From Planctomycetota bacterium (GTDB taxonomy: Bacteria > Planctomycetota > B15-G4 > SIAN01): a stretch of 64,000 bases of DNA. Under the pieces are notes generated by a model. That model saw only the letters and a list, made by a program, of their open reading frames with translations. It did not search any database and was not told the DNA's origin. Location: the NCBI GenBank assembly GCA_028289345.1, contig JANQQL010000005.1, positions 165,206-229,205 on the forward strand, written 5' to 3'. Within the stretch, counting starts at the first letter, position 1; each line of letters begins with the position of its first letter. Positions 25,801-34,861 of the stretch are shown here, piece after piece. Position numbers and translations under genes: made by a program.

Positions 25801-28800
25801 GCCGTCCCCGTGCATCGTAGATCATACGCCGGGTCGCGAAACCATCTCCAGGCGTCAGGCTTCCTTCGAAGATCAATGCGGGGTCAATGCCGTTCGTATT
25901 CAGAGCCTGGTCAACTTGATAAGGACGTCGATTCTCGTCGACGGAGGTAGCTGTTCGGGCGAGAACTCGATCGCTCACGCCATCCACATACTCGACATCC
26001 TCTGTCATGATCAGATTGCGGGCGACGTCCCAGAAGAGACGGCGGTAGTGACCATCAAGATTCCCATCGACGGGTGGCCGAATCTCTTTCGCAATAGAAT
26101 TGAACTCATCGTACTCGACACGCCACACGGCACCTGTCCCATCCACGGTACTCGTGCGTAGCTCATGAGGCCCATAATCGTGAAACTCAGAGACGACCTC
26201 GCCAGGTGCAGGAGGCGCAATGGGGGTCGCGGCAATCGAGGGCTCCACAAACAGGTTGTCATGGGCGGAATAGAACCCAAAACCAGCGACCCCTCCCAGG
26301 AATCCTCCCCTCGATTCGACCCAGAGAAGATTTCTTTCATCAAAGATCCGGGACTCCATGCTGCTCGAGTCATTGCCAGCGTTCCATTCCGGCTTGAGAG
26401 TGAGGATCCGATTCCCTTCTTTGTCGTATCGATATCCGGTGACATTGCGAAGAGACTGATTGCCAGAATCAGCCTCGAGGTCGACGGTCACAAGATTGCC
26501 GAGGATGTCATACTCAAGAACGTGGGAGATGGCACCGTGATCGATGGTTCCCGTCGGCCATCCGGAAACGGGATCGATCAGGGGGCTGACATCATCGATC
26601 CGGACCTCCACGCGCTCGCCATTTCCGTCATAGAGAAACGACGTGGTGTACCCAAGTTCGTCGGTCAGGGAGACCACCTGGTCAAGGCTGTTGTATTCCG
26701 TTTGAGCTGAGTGGTTTCGACTGTCGGTGATTTGCGTTTGCCGGCCCAACAGATCGTAGGCGTACGTGACAACTTGCCCCTCCTCCGACTGCTCTTCCGC
26801 CAGAAAACCTCCTCCGGTCGACGACACCGCGCCCCCGAGCTGACCCGAGGGGTCCGCCTCGGAGTGATATCGGTAATGCGTCTGCTCTCCCTCCGGCGAC
26901 TCCTCACTGATCGGGAGAGAGAACTGATTGTAGGAGAGCGTCGTCTCCATTGTTTGGGGGATGAAGATGGGTTGCGCGTCGGCTGCCGAACTCACCGTCA
27001 TGACGTGGGAAACAGGTTGGCGGATGAGGATCTGGTTTCCGAACACCTGTCCGGTGTTGCCGTCTCCATTGACATCCGGCTTGTCGTCATCCTGGGAGAT
27101 CCTTGGCAATGCTGCCCCAAGACCAGGCAAGGCGACGTACTGAGAATCTTGGTTCAAATCAATCTGCCACTCATCAATCACATCACGAAGCGCTCCGGTT
27201 TCAAGATCCGTCTCCTGGTAATCGAACACGACATCACTCATGTATCGGGCGAGGGACCAAAGCCCTCCGTTCGGCGGCACGTAAGTGGGGTCGTTTCCGC
27301 GAGGCTCGACTCGAGCCCTTTGCTGATTGAACACCGGCTCGTATGCGTACGAATCAACAATGTCTGGAGCCGTGCCCCAGAGCGGGTGTCGACGTCGCTG
27401 CAGGAGATTTCCCTGCTGAAATCGATCGACACTCGCGGCGTTGTACACGTAGGACTCGTGGCGACCGGGAGCCTTCAACTCAGTCACTTTCCCATGTTCA
27501 TTGTGGGATCGAATCGTGACCCAGGAGTGCGGGTCCGCAAACCGAAGTCGAGGCTCATGGGGCCAAGTGATCCGATTCAGATTAGGATCCTGCGCTTCCG
27601 ACTCGGAAGACCATGCCATCTGGAGATAGTCCGAGATCAGCAAACCTTCCGGATCGTCAAAGACCGGATTCTCCGGATCGAGTCGCCCCGTGTAGCGGTA
27701 CTCGAGAACAGTGTTCGCATTCGGATCGAAGACCCTCAATGTCACATTGCCGTTTGGGCTAATTGACATTGTTTTTCTTGCCTCGACGAACCACCCGTGA
27801 TCGATCGGGGACGGCGACACCTCGTACAGGAACACATAGCGTCCCCCCGCGAGAATTCCGGACGCGTTCACGCCGCCGACCTGTTGAGCGACAACTCGAT
27901 GACCATCCGAGGAGTAAGTATTTGTGAGGAACGCCGATGCCTGAGAGGGGTCCCCATTGGCGTCCATCAGCTCCTGCGGAGCAATGACTCGCGTGATGCA
28001 CTGAGGATGACTCGAGTCATATTCGTAAACGGTGGTCTTCCCATCGATGAAGTCGTTGACCGTGGAAGTGTTCTCGACAACCGGTGACCGAACTGATGTA
28101 AGGACACCTTCATCGTAACTGTACTCGACTCGCCGATCGTCGAAGTCCTGGATTGCCGCCAGCAGGCCTGACTCATGGTAGGTGAAGTCAATGGCCCGCC
28201 CATAGGTATCCAGGATTCGACTCAGCCGTTTGGAGTTCAGCCCCGGAGACTCCGAAACCGTCTCGTACTCACACTTCACGACGTTGCCATGACGATCGGA
28301 TGCCTCGTCAATCCAGTAGGTCTCCGTACACCCGTCGACGAGAGGACTCGCATTGTCGCCAGGCTTGAAACGGTAGATCCGTCCGTCGGCGAACCGAATC
28401 TTGAATTCGGTGGGAAGAAATCCACTGCTGAAGTCCCCGACCGCAATGACTTTTGCGAACTGCCCTCCAGGCAAGTCCCCCAAGAGCCCCTGGGGGATCG
28501 ACGCCGTGAGAGACAGCACGTCAATGCGGGCGGCTCCGTTGTAGTAATAGATTCCCGCTTCCACCGGCTGATTTCCGTAACAGGCGGTGCCGCCACTGCC
28601 CGGAAAATAGTCAACGACGATTCGCTGGAACCAGTTGAGGTCCCATCCAGGCCCGAGAGCGGTCTTCGCGGAACTGTTGTTCTGATACGTTCTGATGATG
28701 TCGACATCCATGTGCCGCCCCGACACATGGAGATCCGTCTCTTCCATGACCAGATTGCCCGTGAACTGCACCACCGGGTCGCCTTCCTTACTGTCCTCTT

Positions 28801-28939
28801 TTTTGGGATCTGTTTGGTCGTTCTCCTCGGCCTGGCTGCTCGGTGTATCAATGAGTGGTGTTGCAGCCACCGCCAGAACCGTCGGCATCGCAGTTGTCAG
28901 CATGAAAGCGAGAAAGCAAACAGACTTCGAGATTGTCAT
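22898..28939 (-). CDS. Giant RHS/YD-repeat secreted protein
   Basis: A 2,013-residue exported protein. A signal peptide (about residues 1-25) is followed by a charged linker and a DUF6531-like entry domain (GDPVVQFTGNLVMEETDL... RTYQNNS). Dozens of YD repeats follow (patterns such as YEYDVFGRRT, YDALDQL, YDPAGRL). The RHS core ends near residue 1766 with RYFDPIAGRFTTRDPLGL and the closing NPWSFTDPTGL. The last 247 residues are a lysine-rich helical region unlike the core and so a candidate toxin or effector tip. In the RHS family the core forms a cocoon around such a tip. No secretion genes or obvious immunity gene lie next to it. Base composition is somewhat lower in GC than its neighbours. 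Confidence 0.9.
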   Translation of the reverse strand: MTISKSVCFLAFMLTTAMPTVLAVAATPLIDTPSSQAEENDQTDPKKEDSKEGDPVVQFTGNLVMEETDLHVSGRHMDVDIIRTYQNNSSAKTALGPGWDLNWFQRIVVDYFPGSGGTACYGNQPVEAGIYYYNGAARIDVLSLTASIPQGLLGDLPGGQFAKVIAVGDFSSGFLPTEFKIRFADGRIYRFKPGDNASPLVDGCTETYWIDEASDRHGNVVKCEYETVSESPGLNSKRLSRILDTYGRAIDFTYHESGLLAAIQDFDDRRVEYSYDEGVLTSVRSPVVENTSTVNDFIDGKTTVYEYDSSHPQCITRVIAPQELMDANGDPSQASAFLTNTYSSDGHRVVAQQVGGVNASGILAGGRYVFLYEVSPSPIDHGWFVEARKTMSISPNGNVTLRVFDPNANTVLEYRYTGRLDPENPVFDDPEGLLISDYLQMAWSSESEAQDPNLNRITWPHEPRLRFADPHSWVTIRSHNEHGKVTELKAPGRHESYVYNAASVDRFQQGNLLQRRRHPLWGTAPDIVDSYAYEPVFNQQRARVEPRGNDPTYVPPNGGLWSLARYMSDVVFDYQETDLETGALRDVIDEWQIDLNQDSQYVALPGLGAALPRISQDDDKPDVNGDGNTGQVFGNQILIRQPVSHVMTVSSAADAQPIFIPQTMETTLSYNQFSLPISEESPEGEQTHYRYHSEADPSGQLGGAVSSTGGGFLAEEQSEEGQVVTYAYDLLGRQTQITDSRNHSAQTEYNSLDQVVSLTDELGYTTSFLYDGNGERVEVRIDDVSPLIDPVSGWPTGTIDHGAISHVLEYDILGNLVTVDLEADSGNQSLRNVTGYRYDKEGNRILTLKPEWNAGNDSSSMESRIFDERNLLWVESRGGFLGGVAGFGFYSAHDNLFVEPSIAATPIAPPAPGEVVSEFHDYGPHELRTSTVDGTGAVWRVEYDEFNSIAKEIRPPVDGNLDGHYRRLFWDVARNLIMTEDVEYVDGVSDRVLARTATSVDENRRPYQVDQALNTNGIDPALIFEGSLTPGDGFATRRMIYDARGRLLLKVSDDRSFLAFEYDGVGRATRDWDGVGDSLANGTWQTAHSVETAYAYDAVGNPIQWTRKEVRSDGTFVEYPSWQFYDERNLITATVNSLGHAQRSVYDSRKNVVFQSNARTSDTSTSYLLGLDGYAEHLSPPTMAINHHGNTTSYAYDALDQLRLVDRAMRVGGSGEGAIDTGAAGDGHVMTETVLDHNGRVVSQIDDNGHASLTQYDALDRVALSVEADGTVWQAVSYDANGQVTQVADANGSVITNTYDPAGRLSERTIVRGTGVQGPTLETYQWDGLDRLVLGANGNSSVSRVYDSISNLVSESLGRPRVLSKRDHAGRLVECVYPGGRHLEYLRDGIGRLESVVDVNSGNVLVNDNYLGSSRLEIREFFPGPSAVEKLRSYDGVGRVGSTQASRGGVVLDHRTYQWDRNHNKTQRRNELSGVTHSYSYDSANQLVQSIRTGAGRGKNRTIDYTLDGVGNRVSVTGGQHAGPYTMFPVDQPVNQYSHTPDQIRSHDNSGNLTETYAKQGASVSLFPVQRAYDFRNLMVSHSDLEVNENSTYEYDVFGRRTVRVVGGVTTRYFYLDGHAIEERNGAGVTLATYAYGDELDDLLVMWRGSETYGYITDDLGNVHGLVNSLGVLVAGEAYEYEDYGELLDGVSYAPRPAGSGIGNPYFFSSRRLDSESGLYYFRARYFDPIAGRFTTRDPLGLWGDSDNLGNPYSYVGNNPWSFTDPTGLKKKKETPKQRRKRIRKELQNKIQALKDLRDEAKKNGDPPAVLETLDDLINDAQQLLDVLDTYGSILDDPDRLKNAPYVGAEKLLDIAQQAVDSIGTTMSNYENMTNAKKRYLGGGGPEAAESFGIFASSFFQGARLAGDWALQIAGSIRRSFEIHYQGESLEVIPEETLRGLLDNVWETIGLMEGVEGRWDSSDVREILEKAGLGLDDPANQAAYEKGKQSGGTPDDVKVGRKLLRWFIRWLKK

Positions 28940-29229
28940 GGCTCTGATTCCCGGGGCTCAAACAGATTCGTCAGGCGGAAGCCTCATTGGATCGACACCC
29001 AACACGCCGTTAGCGACTCGTCACCCGCGGGAGTTCTCACTTTTTGAGATAATCTGACTGGTCTCCAGCGAGCAAACCAATCGCTCGGGTTCCACGCCCA
29101 GAGCCCCTTGGAGTCAGCTGCGTGCCTTGCGGGGACAAAGACAGTCGCGATTCGAAGAGTTGCCGCCACTCCCGCCCCGCGAAGGAGGCGCGAGTCGAGT
29201 AATCCAAGAAACTTGGAACCGATGACTCT

Positions 29230-29831
29230 TCATGGCTTGCGCGGCGCCGCCGAAGAAGCTCATTGACGTGCTCGCGATCACCCGCGGCTTCCGGAGCCGG
29301 GTGAGGCAACTCGGGATAGGCATCGCGGACCGCCCGCGAAATCTAGACGAACGCGAGGCGCCCGACCAAAGACGGTGAGCGGCATGGGCGTTGACGGCTC
29401 GTCGCTCGCCTCGCTGCATCCCTCGTTCGAGGATCTGTCGGTCCATCGCAATGGACGCTGCGAACTCCGCAAACAGTCGGGTTCCCTGTGGCTCCCTCCC
29501 GATAGCCACTCCCGCACAACATCGGAGCCAAGTGGGGATGCCTTCGGTGAAGCTCACCAAGGCCGTCGACAAACTGACCAAGACGATCCGAATCAGAATC
29601 GTGACTCTGGACAACCGGCACGAGAACAGCCTTGTCTACTTCCATGTCATCGAGAAAAACTGCGGGAGAGAGCCACTGGTTGCCGCCGAAGTGGTAGCGA
29701 GTCCGCGCCTTGTTCAAGCCCGCATGAGCCGCCATCCCATCGAGTGTCACCCCCTCGGAACCGGATCAAGCAAACGCCCGAGCCGCCGCGTCCAGAAGGA
29801 GTCTTCTCGTGCGATCCGAGCACAGCCTCCG
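29230..29831 (-). pseudogene. Decayed TetR-family regulator
   Basis: Pieces of a TetR protein appear in order in different minus-strand frames. First helix RRLLLDAAARAFA (about 29769-29831); then the DNA-binding part TLDGMAAHAGLNKARTRYHFGG and following helices FVDGLGELHRRHPHLAPML (about 29516-29750); then EFAASIAMDRQILERGMQRGE (about 29375-29470); and a final REHVNELLRR (about 29235-29275). At least three frame changes separate them, so the gene is dead unless the sequence has errors. Its former 5' end abuts the dispersed element copy 3. The 290 bp between this and the RHS gene hold nothing else. Confidence 0.65.
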
Positions 29832-29943
29832 CCCTTCGGAGGCGCTTGAATCGGAACCTGAGCCGGGATGCATTCGGGGAGGGTTCGGATCCGCGGCCCG
29901 AGGGAGCAGTTCGAGAGGAAATGCTCCTTTCTCCCCGGGACGG

Positions 29944-29967
29944 CCCCTCCCCTCCCCTCCCCTCCCC
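29944..29967 (-). other. Perfect G-quadruplex motif
   Basis: Five runs of four C joined by single T on the plus strand, so five G4 runs with one-base A loops on the minus strand. This is about the most stable quadruplex pattern possible. It sits directly before copy 3 of the dispersed element and about 85 bp upstream of a small membrane gene. Confidence 0.85.
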
Positions 29968-30008
29968 GGTTTTTCTTGGGGCAGTCCGGATCCCGTTTCC
30001 GCCAACCC
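29968..30008 (+). repeat. Dispersed element, copy 3
   Basis: GGTTTTTCTTGGGGCAG (29968-29984), then CGCCAACCC (30000-30008). About 45 bases later comes a CCGGAGAATCCCG site and the ATG of the small gene at 30052, in the same layout as the decayed copy 2. Confidence 0.65.
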
Positions 30009-30051
30009 TGAATGAAGCACGAAAGACGCAATTCACCACCGGAGAATCCCG

Positions 30052-30306
30052 ATGACCGCCACCTCCCGAGCTCCCGAGAAACGAAACTGCCGCCGCGGAT
30101 TGGTGCTTTGGGGCACACTCCCGATGCTGGTCGCGATTCTGCTGCTGCCGCCGATCTGGCCATCCGTGGCGGCCGCTCCCGGACACGCTTACGACGCCGC
30201 CTCCCACACTTTCCAGTGCTTCTTCGACAATTTCGCTTCCTTGGAAGCATTGCTCGAAAGACTCCGCAGTTTGGGCTGGGGTGGAACTCCCGATCGTGGC
30301 TTCTGA
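30052..30306 (+). CDS. Small membrane or exported protein (84 aa)
   Basis: Starts at an ATG with CGGAG seven bases upstream. A basic N-terminus (residues 9-15) precedes a hydrophobic helix (about 17-40: LVLWGTLPMLVAILLLPPIW) with a possible cleavage after VAAA, then a 40-residue tail with one Cys and a predicted amphipathic helix. It may be a single-span membrane protein or a small exported protein. A decayed relative lies at about 22560-22700, so it belongs to a small family tied to the dispersed element. No known family. A hairpin (30357-30377) follows 50 bp later. Confidence 0.5.
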   Translation: MTATSRAPEKRNCRRGLVLWGTLPMLVAILLLPPIWPSVAAAPGHAYDAASHTFQCFFDNFASLEALLERLRSLGWGGTPDRGF

Positions 30307-30356
30307 GTACCTCGACAGAATCAGAGTGGCGAACCCGGTAGGGGTGGAGCAAACCA

Positions 30357-30377
30357 GACCACACTCGGCGTGTGGTC
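30357..30377. terminator. Hairpin downstream of the small membrane gene
   Basis: GACCACAC and GTGTGGTC form a perfect 8-bp stem with a 5-base loop. There is no T-run, so it may be a weak terminator, an RNA-stabilising hairpin or a protein-binding palindrome. Confidence 0.4.
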
Positions 30378-30516
30378 GAAGGCCCGAGGACTTTCGCCGC
30401 GGGAAGGACGCGGGAACCAACCACCTTCGTTGGGGGGAAGTCGCAACTGCGCAAGGCATGCCATGATTCGCCGCAAAAGCGAATCCTCGCTTCCACGAAC
30501 CCGGTCAGACTTTCAC

Positions 30517-31131
30517 CTACGACGACTCGGCACTCCCCCCTTCCATGGCTCGCTGCAGCCAGGCTCGCGCCATGGTGAGCTCTCGGACGACCGTGTTTCG
30601 CGAGACACCGATGTGATCGGCGATCTCCTGCCCAGACAGCCCGGTGAAGAATCGCAACTCGACGATCTTTGCCTGACGCGGATCCAGTGCCTCTAGCTGC
30701 TCGAGGGCCTGCACCAAGGCGATCACGTCCAGCTCTTGAGCGGTCTCATTCTCGGGGGTCTCGTGAAGAGTGACGCGATTCCAACCCCCCCCCCGCTTCT
30801 GCGCACCGACTTCCCGCGCATGATCCACCAGGATGCGCCGCATCGCACCGGCGGCCGCCTCCATGAAGTGAGCACGCCCCTTCCCTTGCAGCTCCGTCGA
30901 GCCCACGAGTCGCAGATACGCCTCATTCACCAACGCCGTCGCCTGCAATGTGTGCTGCGCGCGTTCCCGGTGCATCATTCGCGAGGCCATTTGATGCAGC
31001 TCTCGATACAAGAGCGGCATGAGTTCACTCAGCGTCTGGGGATCCGACTCCCCAAGAGCCGCGTCGAGCTTCTCGAGAATGCGGCTGACTTCTTCGTTGG
31101 GGGAGGGTGAGTCTTCGGGGAGATTGGTCAT
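30517..31131 (-). CDS. ECF sigma factor (planctomycete Sig70_ECF type)
   Basis: A 204-residue sigma factor of the group with PF07638-like layout. The N-terminal helix reads LSELMPLLYRELHQMASR-M; the middle has TLQATALVNEAYLRL and AMRRILVDHAR; the C-terminal region 4 has KIVELRFFTGLSGQEIADHIGVSRNTVVRELTMARAWL, a helix-turn-helix. I start at the ATG at 31131 because the family starts close to this helix; an in-frame GTG at 31152 would add seven residues. It stands alone, divergent from another sigma gene of the same group, and no kinase lies on its own strand. Its targets cannot be told from sequence. Confidence 0.85.
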   Translation of the reverse strand: MTNLPEDSPSPNEEVSRILEKLDAALGESDPQTLSELMPLLYRELHQMASRMMHRERAQHTLQATALVNEAYLRLVGSTELQGKGRAHFMEAAAGAMRRILVDHAREVGAQKRGGGWNRVTLHETPENETAQELDVIALVQALEQLEALDPRQAKIVELRFFTGLSGQEIADHIGVSRNTVVRELTMARAWLQRAMEGGSAESS

Positions 31132-31610
31132 GAGGGAACTCTTGGGTCTCACCTCGAATGCGAGGCGGTTTGTCGCGAGCCCGTTGGGACCCAGCGAAGG
31201 CTATCGACCCTCTCCAGGACCAGGAAACTGCGAGTCCACGAGGAAACCATCGATCCAGCCAGGATTCCTGAGAGAAGTCAAACAGCGAAACTAGCCGGGG
31301 AAACAGGCCCATGCCCGCGAAAACACCCACTCGCGGTTCGCGACATTGCTCAAGCATCCTGGGACGCCAGGTGCCTCGCCGAATGGCAATCGCGGACGTC
31401 TTCGTTCCAAACTCGGGGTTCGTTGTGACGAGATTCCCGATCCTCCACGGGCGTCAGCCGCGTTTTGGCCAGCCTTCAGCTCGATTTCCCGGTCCACTCG
31501 ATCGTGGGCTGTTCGCCTCGTTCCGATTCGGAAAAGGCTGTGACTCTCATGCCTTGTCTCGACGATCCACCTTGCCGCTTCCCACCCACCCCGATAGCCT
31601 GCCGTGAGCC
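31132..31610. other. Divergent region between two ECF sigma genes, about 480 bp
   Basis: No gene is supported here. It must carry promoters for both sigma genes. I see no clear operator repeat. Confidence 0.5.
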
Positions 31611-32183
31611 ATGGCCGGCCCCGACCAAACTCCCCGCCTCACGCTGCTGCTGAATCAACTCGGCGACGGGGAGGCCTCGGTCGAAGAGGAGCTGATCGGG
31701 CTCATCTATGACGATCTGCGAACCCTGGCCCACGCCCGCTTGGGGTCCGGGGGAAACCGCCACACCTTGCAGCCCACGGCGCTCGTCCATGAAGCCTGGA
31801 TGCGAGTGCGCCGCCAGGACGACCTTCGGTTCGACCGGCGGCAACAGTTCTTCACTCTGGCGAGCAAGGCGATGCGCTCGGTGTTGATGGATCACGCACG
31901 GGCCGCGGCAGCGCAAAAACGTGGCGGAGGGCGGCCGAAAATGACGTTGGGGGACGTGGAATCTCCGGAGGAGCCCTCCGTGGATCTGCTCGCCTTGGAC
32001 GCCGCTCTGAAGAAACTCGAAACCATGGATTCCACGATGCTCCAGATCGTCGAGATGCGGTTCTTCGGCGGGCTGAACCATGGCGAGATCGCCGAGGCTC
32101 TTCATGTGTCGCGGCGCACGGTGGAACGCCATTGGCGCTTTGCTCGCGCCTGGCTGCACTCGAATCTTTCGGACGCGGAATGA
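31611..32183 (+). CDS. ECF sigma factor paired with a Ser/Thr kinase
   Basis: A 190-residue sigma factor of the same group as the gene at 30517. Shared blocks are LIYDDLRTLAHARL, HTLQPTALVHEAWMRV, AMRSVLMDHARA-AAQKRGGG and a C-terminal IVEMRFFGGLNHGEIAEALHVSRRTVERHWRFARAWL helix-turn-helix. The stop overlaps the start of the kinase gene (ATGA at 32180-32183), so the two are translated together and most likely act in one pathway. No ribosome site stands out. Confidence 0.88.
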   Translation: MAGPDQTPRLTLLLNQLGDGEASVEEELIGLIYDDLRTLAHARLGSGGNRHTLQPTALVHEAWMRVRRQDDLRFDRRQQFFTLASKAMRSVLMDHARAAAAQKRGGGRPKMTLGDVESPEEPSVDLLALDAALKKLETMDSTMLQIVEMRFFGGLNHGEIAEALHVSRRTVERHWRFARAWLHSNLSDAE

Positions 32184-34861
32184 GCAACTGGGAAACGGCG
32201 CGGGACCTGTTCCTGGAGGCGGTGAACTTGCCGCCTCGAGAACGCGAAGAGTTTCTCGACCGCGCATGCGCCAACGAGCCCACTCTTCGCCAAGAGATCG
32301 ACAAACTCCTGGCGAGTGACCAGGACGCCGGGGAGAGTTTCCTCGAACCGGTGTCTCGAGGCTCCCTAGATTCGGCGCTGCTTGCTGCCGGGGAGCCGAC
32401 GGTACCGGCGCAGATTGGTCCCTACACCATCGTTCGCTTGCTGGCCGCGGGAGGCATGGGTCTCGTTTACGAAGCGCGTCAGAGCCAGCCTTCGCGCCGG
32501 GTCGCTCTGAAGACTTTGCGCTGGTCTCTCGGGTCGGAAGCCGCGGTGCGCCGGTTTCATCTCGAGTCCGAGATCCTCGGCATGCTGGACCACCCCGGCA
32601 TCGCCAAGATCTACGACGCGGGCATTCACGAAATGGATGGTCACCGCGTTCCCTACTTCGCCATGGAGTACATCGAAGGTGCCGAAAACCTTCTGGATGC
32701 GGTCAAGAAACGCAATTCTCGAGAGGAAGCACTGCGGCTGTTCCTGGACGTGTGCGACGCCGTGGAAGCGGGGCACCGCCAAGGAGTGATCCACCGCGAT
32801 CTCAAGGCCGACAATATTCTGGTCGGCACCGATGGGCGGCCGCGCATCATCGACTTCGGCCTGGCACGAGCCACGTCTCCGGAACTCAGCGCCTTGTCCC
32901 TCGCCGAAAGCCGCTCCGGCCAGATGATGGGGACCCTCGAAACGATGAGTCCCGAGCACTTCCGCGGCAAACCCAACTTGATCGACACCCGCAGCGACGT
33001 CTATTCGTTGGGGTGTTTGCTGTACCAGATTGTGAGTGGTCACGGACCTCACGACTTCGGCGAACACGCCTTGCACGAACTCGCACGAATCGTCATGGAG
33101 CGGGAGCCACGTTCGCCGTCGGGAGCACCGCGAGAATTGAGCTGGGTTCTGCAAAAAGCCGTGGCTCGCGAACCCCATCGCCGCTACTCCACCGTCCAGG
33201 AGTTTGCGTCCGACCTCTCCGCCTACTTGAAGGGCGAGCAAGTACAGGCGGCTCCTCCCTCCGGGTGGTACCGAGCACGCAAGTTCGTTCAGCGCCACCG
33301 CACTCTGTTCGCCACCATCGGCGCAGTCATCCTGGCCTTGTCCATCGGACTCGAGCAAGCGCGACGGCGTGCTCGCGAAGCCACCGAATCTCAAGCCCTC
33401 GCAGAACGAAATGCCGAAGCCGCGAAACGCCACGCCGCAACGGCCGAGCGCCATGCGCAAACCATGGACGGCGTCAACCAGTTTTTTCGTCGCGCACTGA
33501 GTCAACCTTCCTACTACAACGAGGCACTTTGGAACCCGTCGGTTCGGGAGGCCATGGACGATGCGCTGACCAGGCTGCAAAGCAATCCAACGCTCGACCC
33601 CGAGTCATACGCGGCTCTCCAGACCATTGTCGGCAACTACTACTGTTCCCTCGGCGAGGATCGCCGGGCCGAAGAACTTCTTGAAGAAGCGCTGGCATAC
33701 TTGCGCGAAACCCACGAACGAACGTCGGCATTGCGCGTGCGCGCGGAGATCTCCTGGGCCAACCTTTTGCTCCGGGCCAATCGTGCGACGGAGGGAATCG
33801 CCCACGGCGAAGAATGGCTCCCGGATGCGAAGCAAGTGCTCGGCGTTGACGATGATGTGCTGCTGCTCCTGGAAACTCTGGGTGCGTGCTACCTGGAGAG
33901 AGATCGCCCCGAAAAAGCAGAAGCCGTTCTTCGCACGTCCCTGAAGGCCAGGGTAAGTCAACCCGGCTCTCCAAAAAGAGACTTGGCGCAGGAAAGAGAC
34001 CTGCTCTTGCAACACTCGATGTTGGCCGCGGCCGTGACTCAACAAGGTCGCTTTGCCGAGGCTCGCGCACTCGCGGACGAGACGATGGAACTGGCGCGAG
34101 AAACACTCGAAGGCGACGATTCGTTGTGGGTGCTGGAACAGAATCTTTACTCGAACGCGTTCGCTTTGGGAGACCACGAGTGGGCGATCGAACGAACCTG
34201 GGATCTCTCCGAGCGGATTCATGATGCCGAGAACCCTCCCGAGCGCTGCTTGTACTTCACCGACCTGTCCCTGAGTCTGTTCTATCAGGACATGGCCGCG
34301 AAGCTCGACGACCCGGAGTACTTGTGGGCCGCGGTGGATCTGAGTCGCGAAGGCATTGATCACCTGTCCGAGAAGGATCGCGGCACGGTGATTCAAACGC
34401 CGGTCCAGCAAGTCGAAGCTCGAATCCGGTTGATCGTTCAGCTCATCCTCTTGGAGGAGTGGGAAGAAGCGGAAGCCGAATGGGAGAACGCCATCCTCTA
34501 TCGACAACGGTTCTCTGCAGTCATTCCCGCCATCGACGCGACCCTCTGGTCTGTCCGCTCTCGCCTCTCCAAACACTTCGATCGCGGGAAGCAAGCGCAA
34601 CAAGAGATCCTTCTGGCGCTCCAGCACTTGCAAAGCGCGCAACACGTCACGGCCATGGAGCGCGAGTCCTCGGCGGTACCCGACCTCGAAAAGATCGTCG
34701 ATCACGGCGTGGAGTGGTGTCTGGAGCTGATCGAGAACGGCGAAGTGGACGCCGCTCGTCCGCTCCTCGCAGAACTCCAGGCGCTCGCCGCGAAACACCC
34801 GTGGCCTCAGTCCGAGCAGATTCGCGCCATCTCGAGCCAGTTGCCGCCAGCTGACGGCTGA
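32180..34861 (+). CDS. Membrane Ser/Thr protein kinase with TPR-like tail
   Basis: An 893-residue protein whose ATG overlaps the sigma stop. The N-terminal 60 residues form the helical module (W---R-LFLEAVNLPPREREEFLDRAC) common before planctomycete kinases. Residues about 80-355 are a Hanks-type kinase: Gly-rich loop AAGGMGLVYEA, Lys111, HRDLKADN with Asp207 and Asn212, DFG Asp225. A membrane helix near 375-392 follows, then a helical region with TPR-like repeats. Unlike the kinase at 12073 it lacks the zinc finger. It probably links an envelope signal to the overlapping sigma factor. Confidence 0.9.
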   Translation: MSNWETARDLFLEAVNLPPREREEFLDRACANEPTLRQEIDKLLASDQDAGESFLEPVSRGSLDSALLAAGEPTVPAQIGPYTIVRLLAAGGMGLVYEARQSQPSRRVALKTLRWSLGSEAAVRRFHLESEILGMLDHPGIAKIYDAGIHEMDGHRVPYFAMEYIEGAENLLDAVKKRNSREEALRLFLDVCDAVEAGHRQGVIHRDLKADNILVGTDGRPRIIDFGLARATSPELSALSLAESRSGQMMGTLETMSPEHFRGKPNLIDTRSDVYSLGCLLYQIVSGHGPHDFGEHALHELARIVMEREPRSPSGAPRELSWVLQKAVAREPHRRYSTVQEFASDLSAYLKGEQVQAAPPSGWYRARKFVQRHRTLFATIGAVILALSIGLEQARRRAREATESQALAERNAEAAKRHAATAERHAQTMDGVNQFFRRALSQPSYYNEALWNPSVREAMDDALTRLQSNPTLDPESYAALQTIVGNYYCSLGEDRRAEELLEEALAYLRETHERTSALRVRAEISWANLLLRANRATEGIAHGEEWLPDAKQVLGVDDDVLLLLETLGACYLERDRPEKAEAVLRTSLKARVSQPGSPKRDLAQERDLLLQHSMLAAAVTQQGRFAEARALADETMELARETLEGDDSLWVLEQNLYSNAFALGDHEWAIERTWDLSERIHDAENPPERCLYFTDLSLSLFYQDMAAKLDDPEYLWAAVDLSREGIDHLSEKDRGTVIQTPVQQVEARIRLIVQLILLEEWEEAEAEWENAILYRQRFSAVIPAIDATLWSVRSRLSKHFDRGKQAQQEILLALQHLQSAQHVTAMERESSAVPDLEKIVDHGVEWCLELIENGEVDAARPLLAELQALAAKHPWPQSEQIRAISSQLPPADG

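Noticed and set aside
29647-30459. 270-codon minus-strand frame
   Set aside because: It spans the quadruplex, the repeat and only one fragment of the decayed TetR gene, with Gly/Arg-rich filler.
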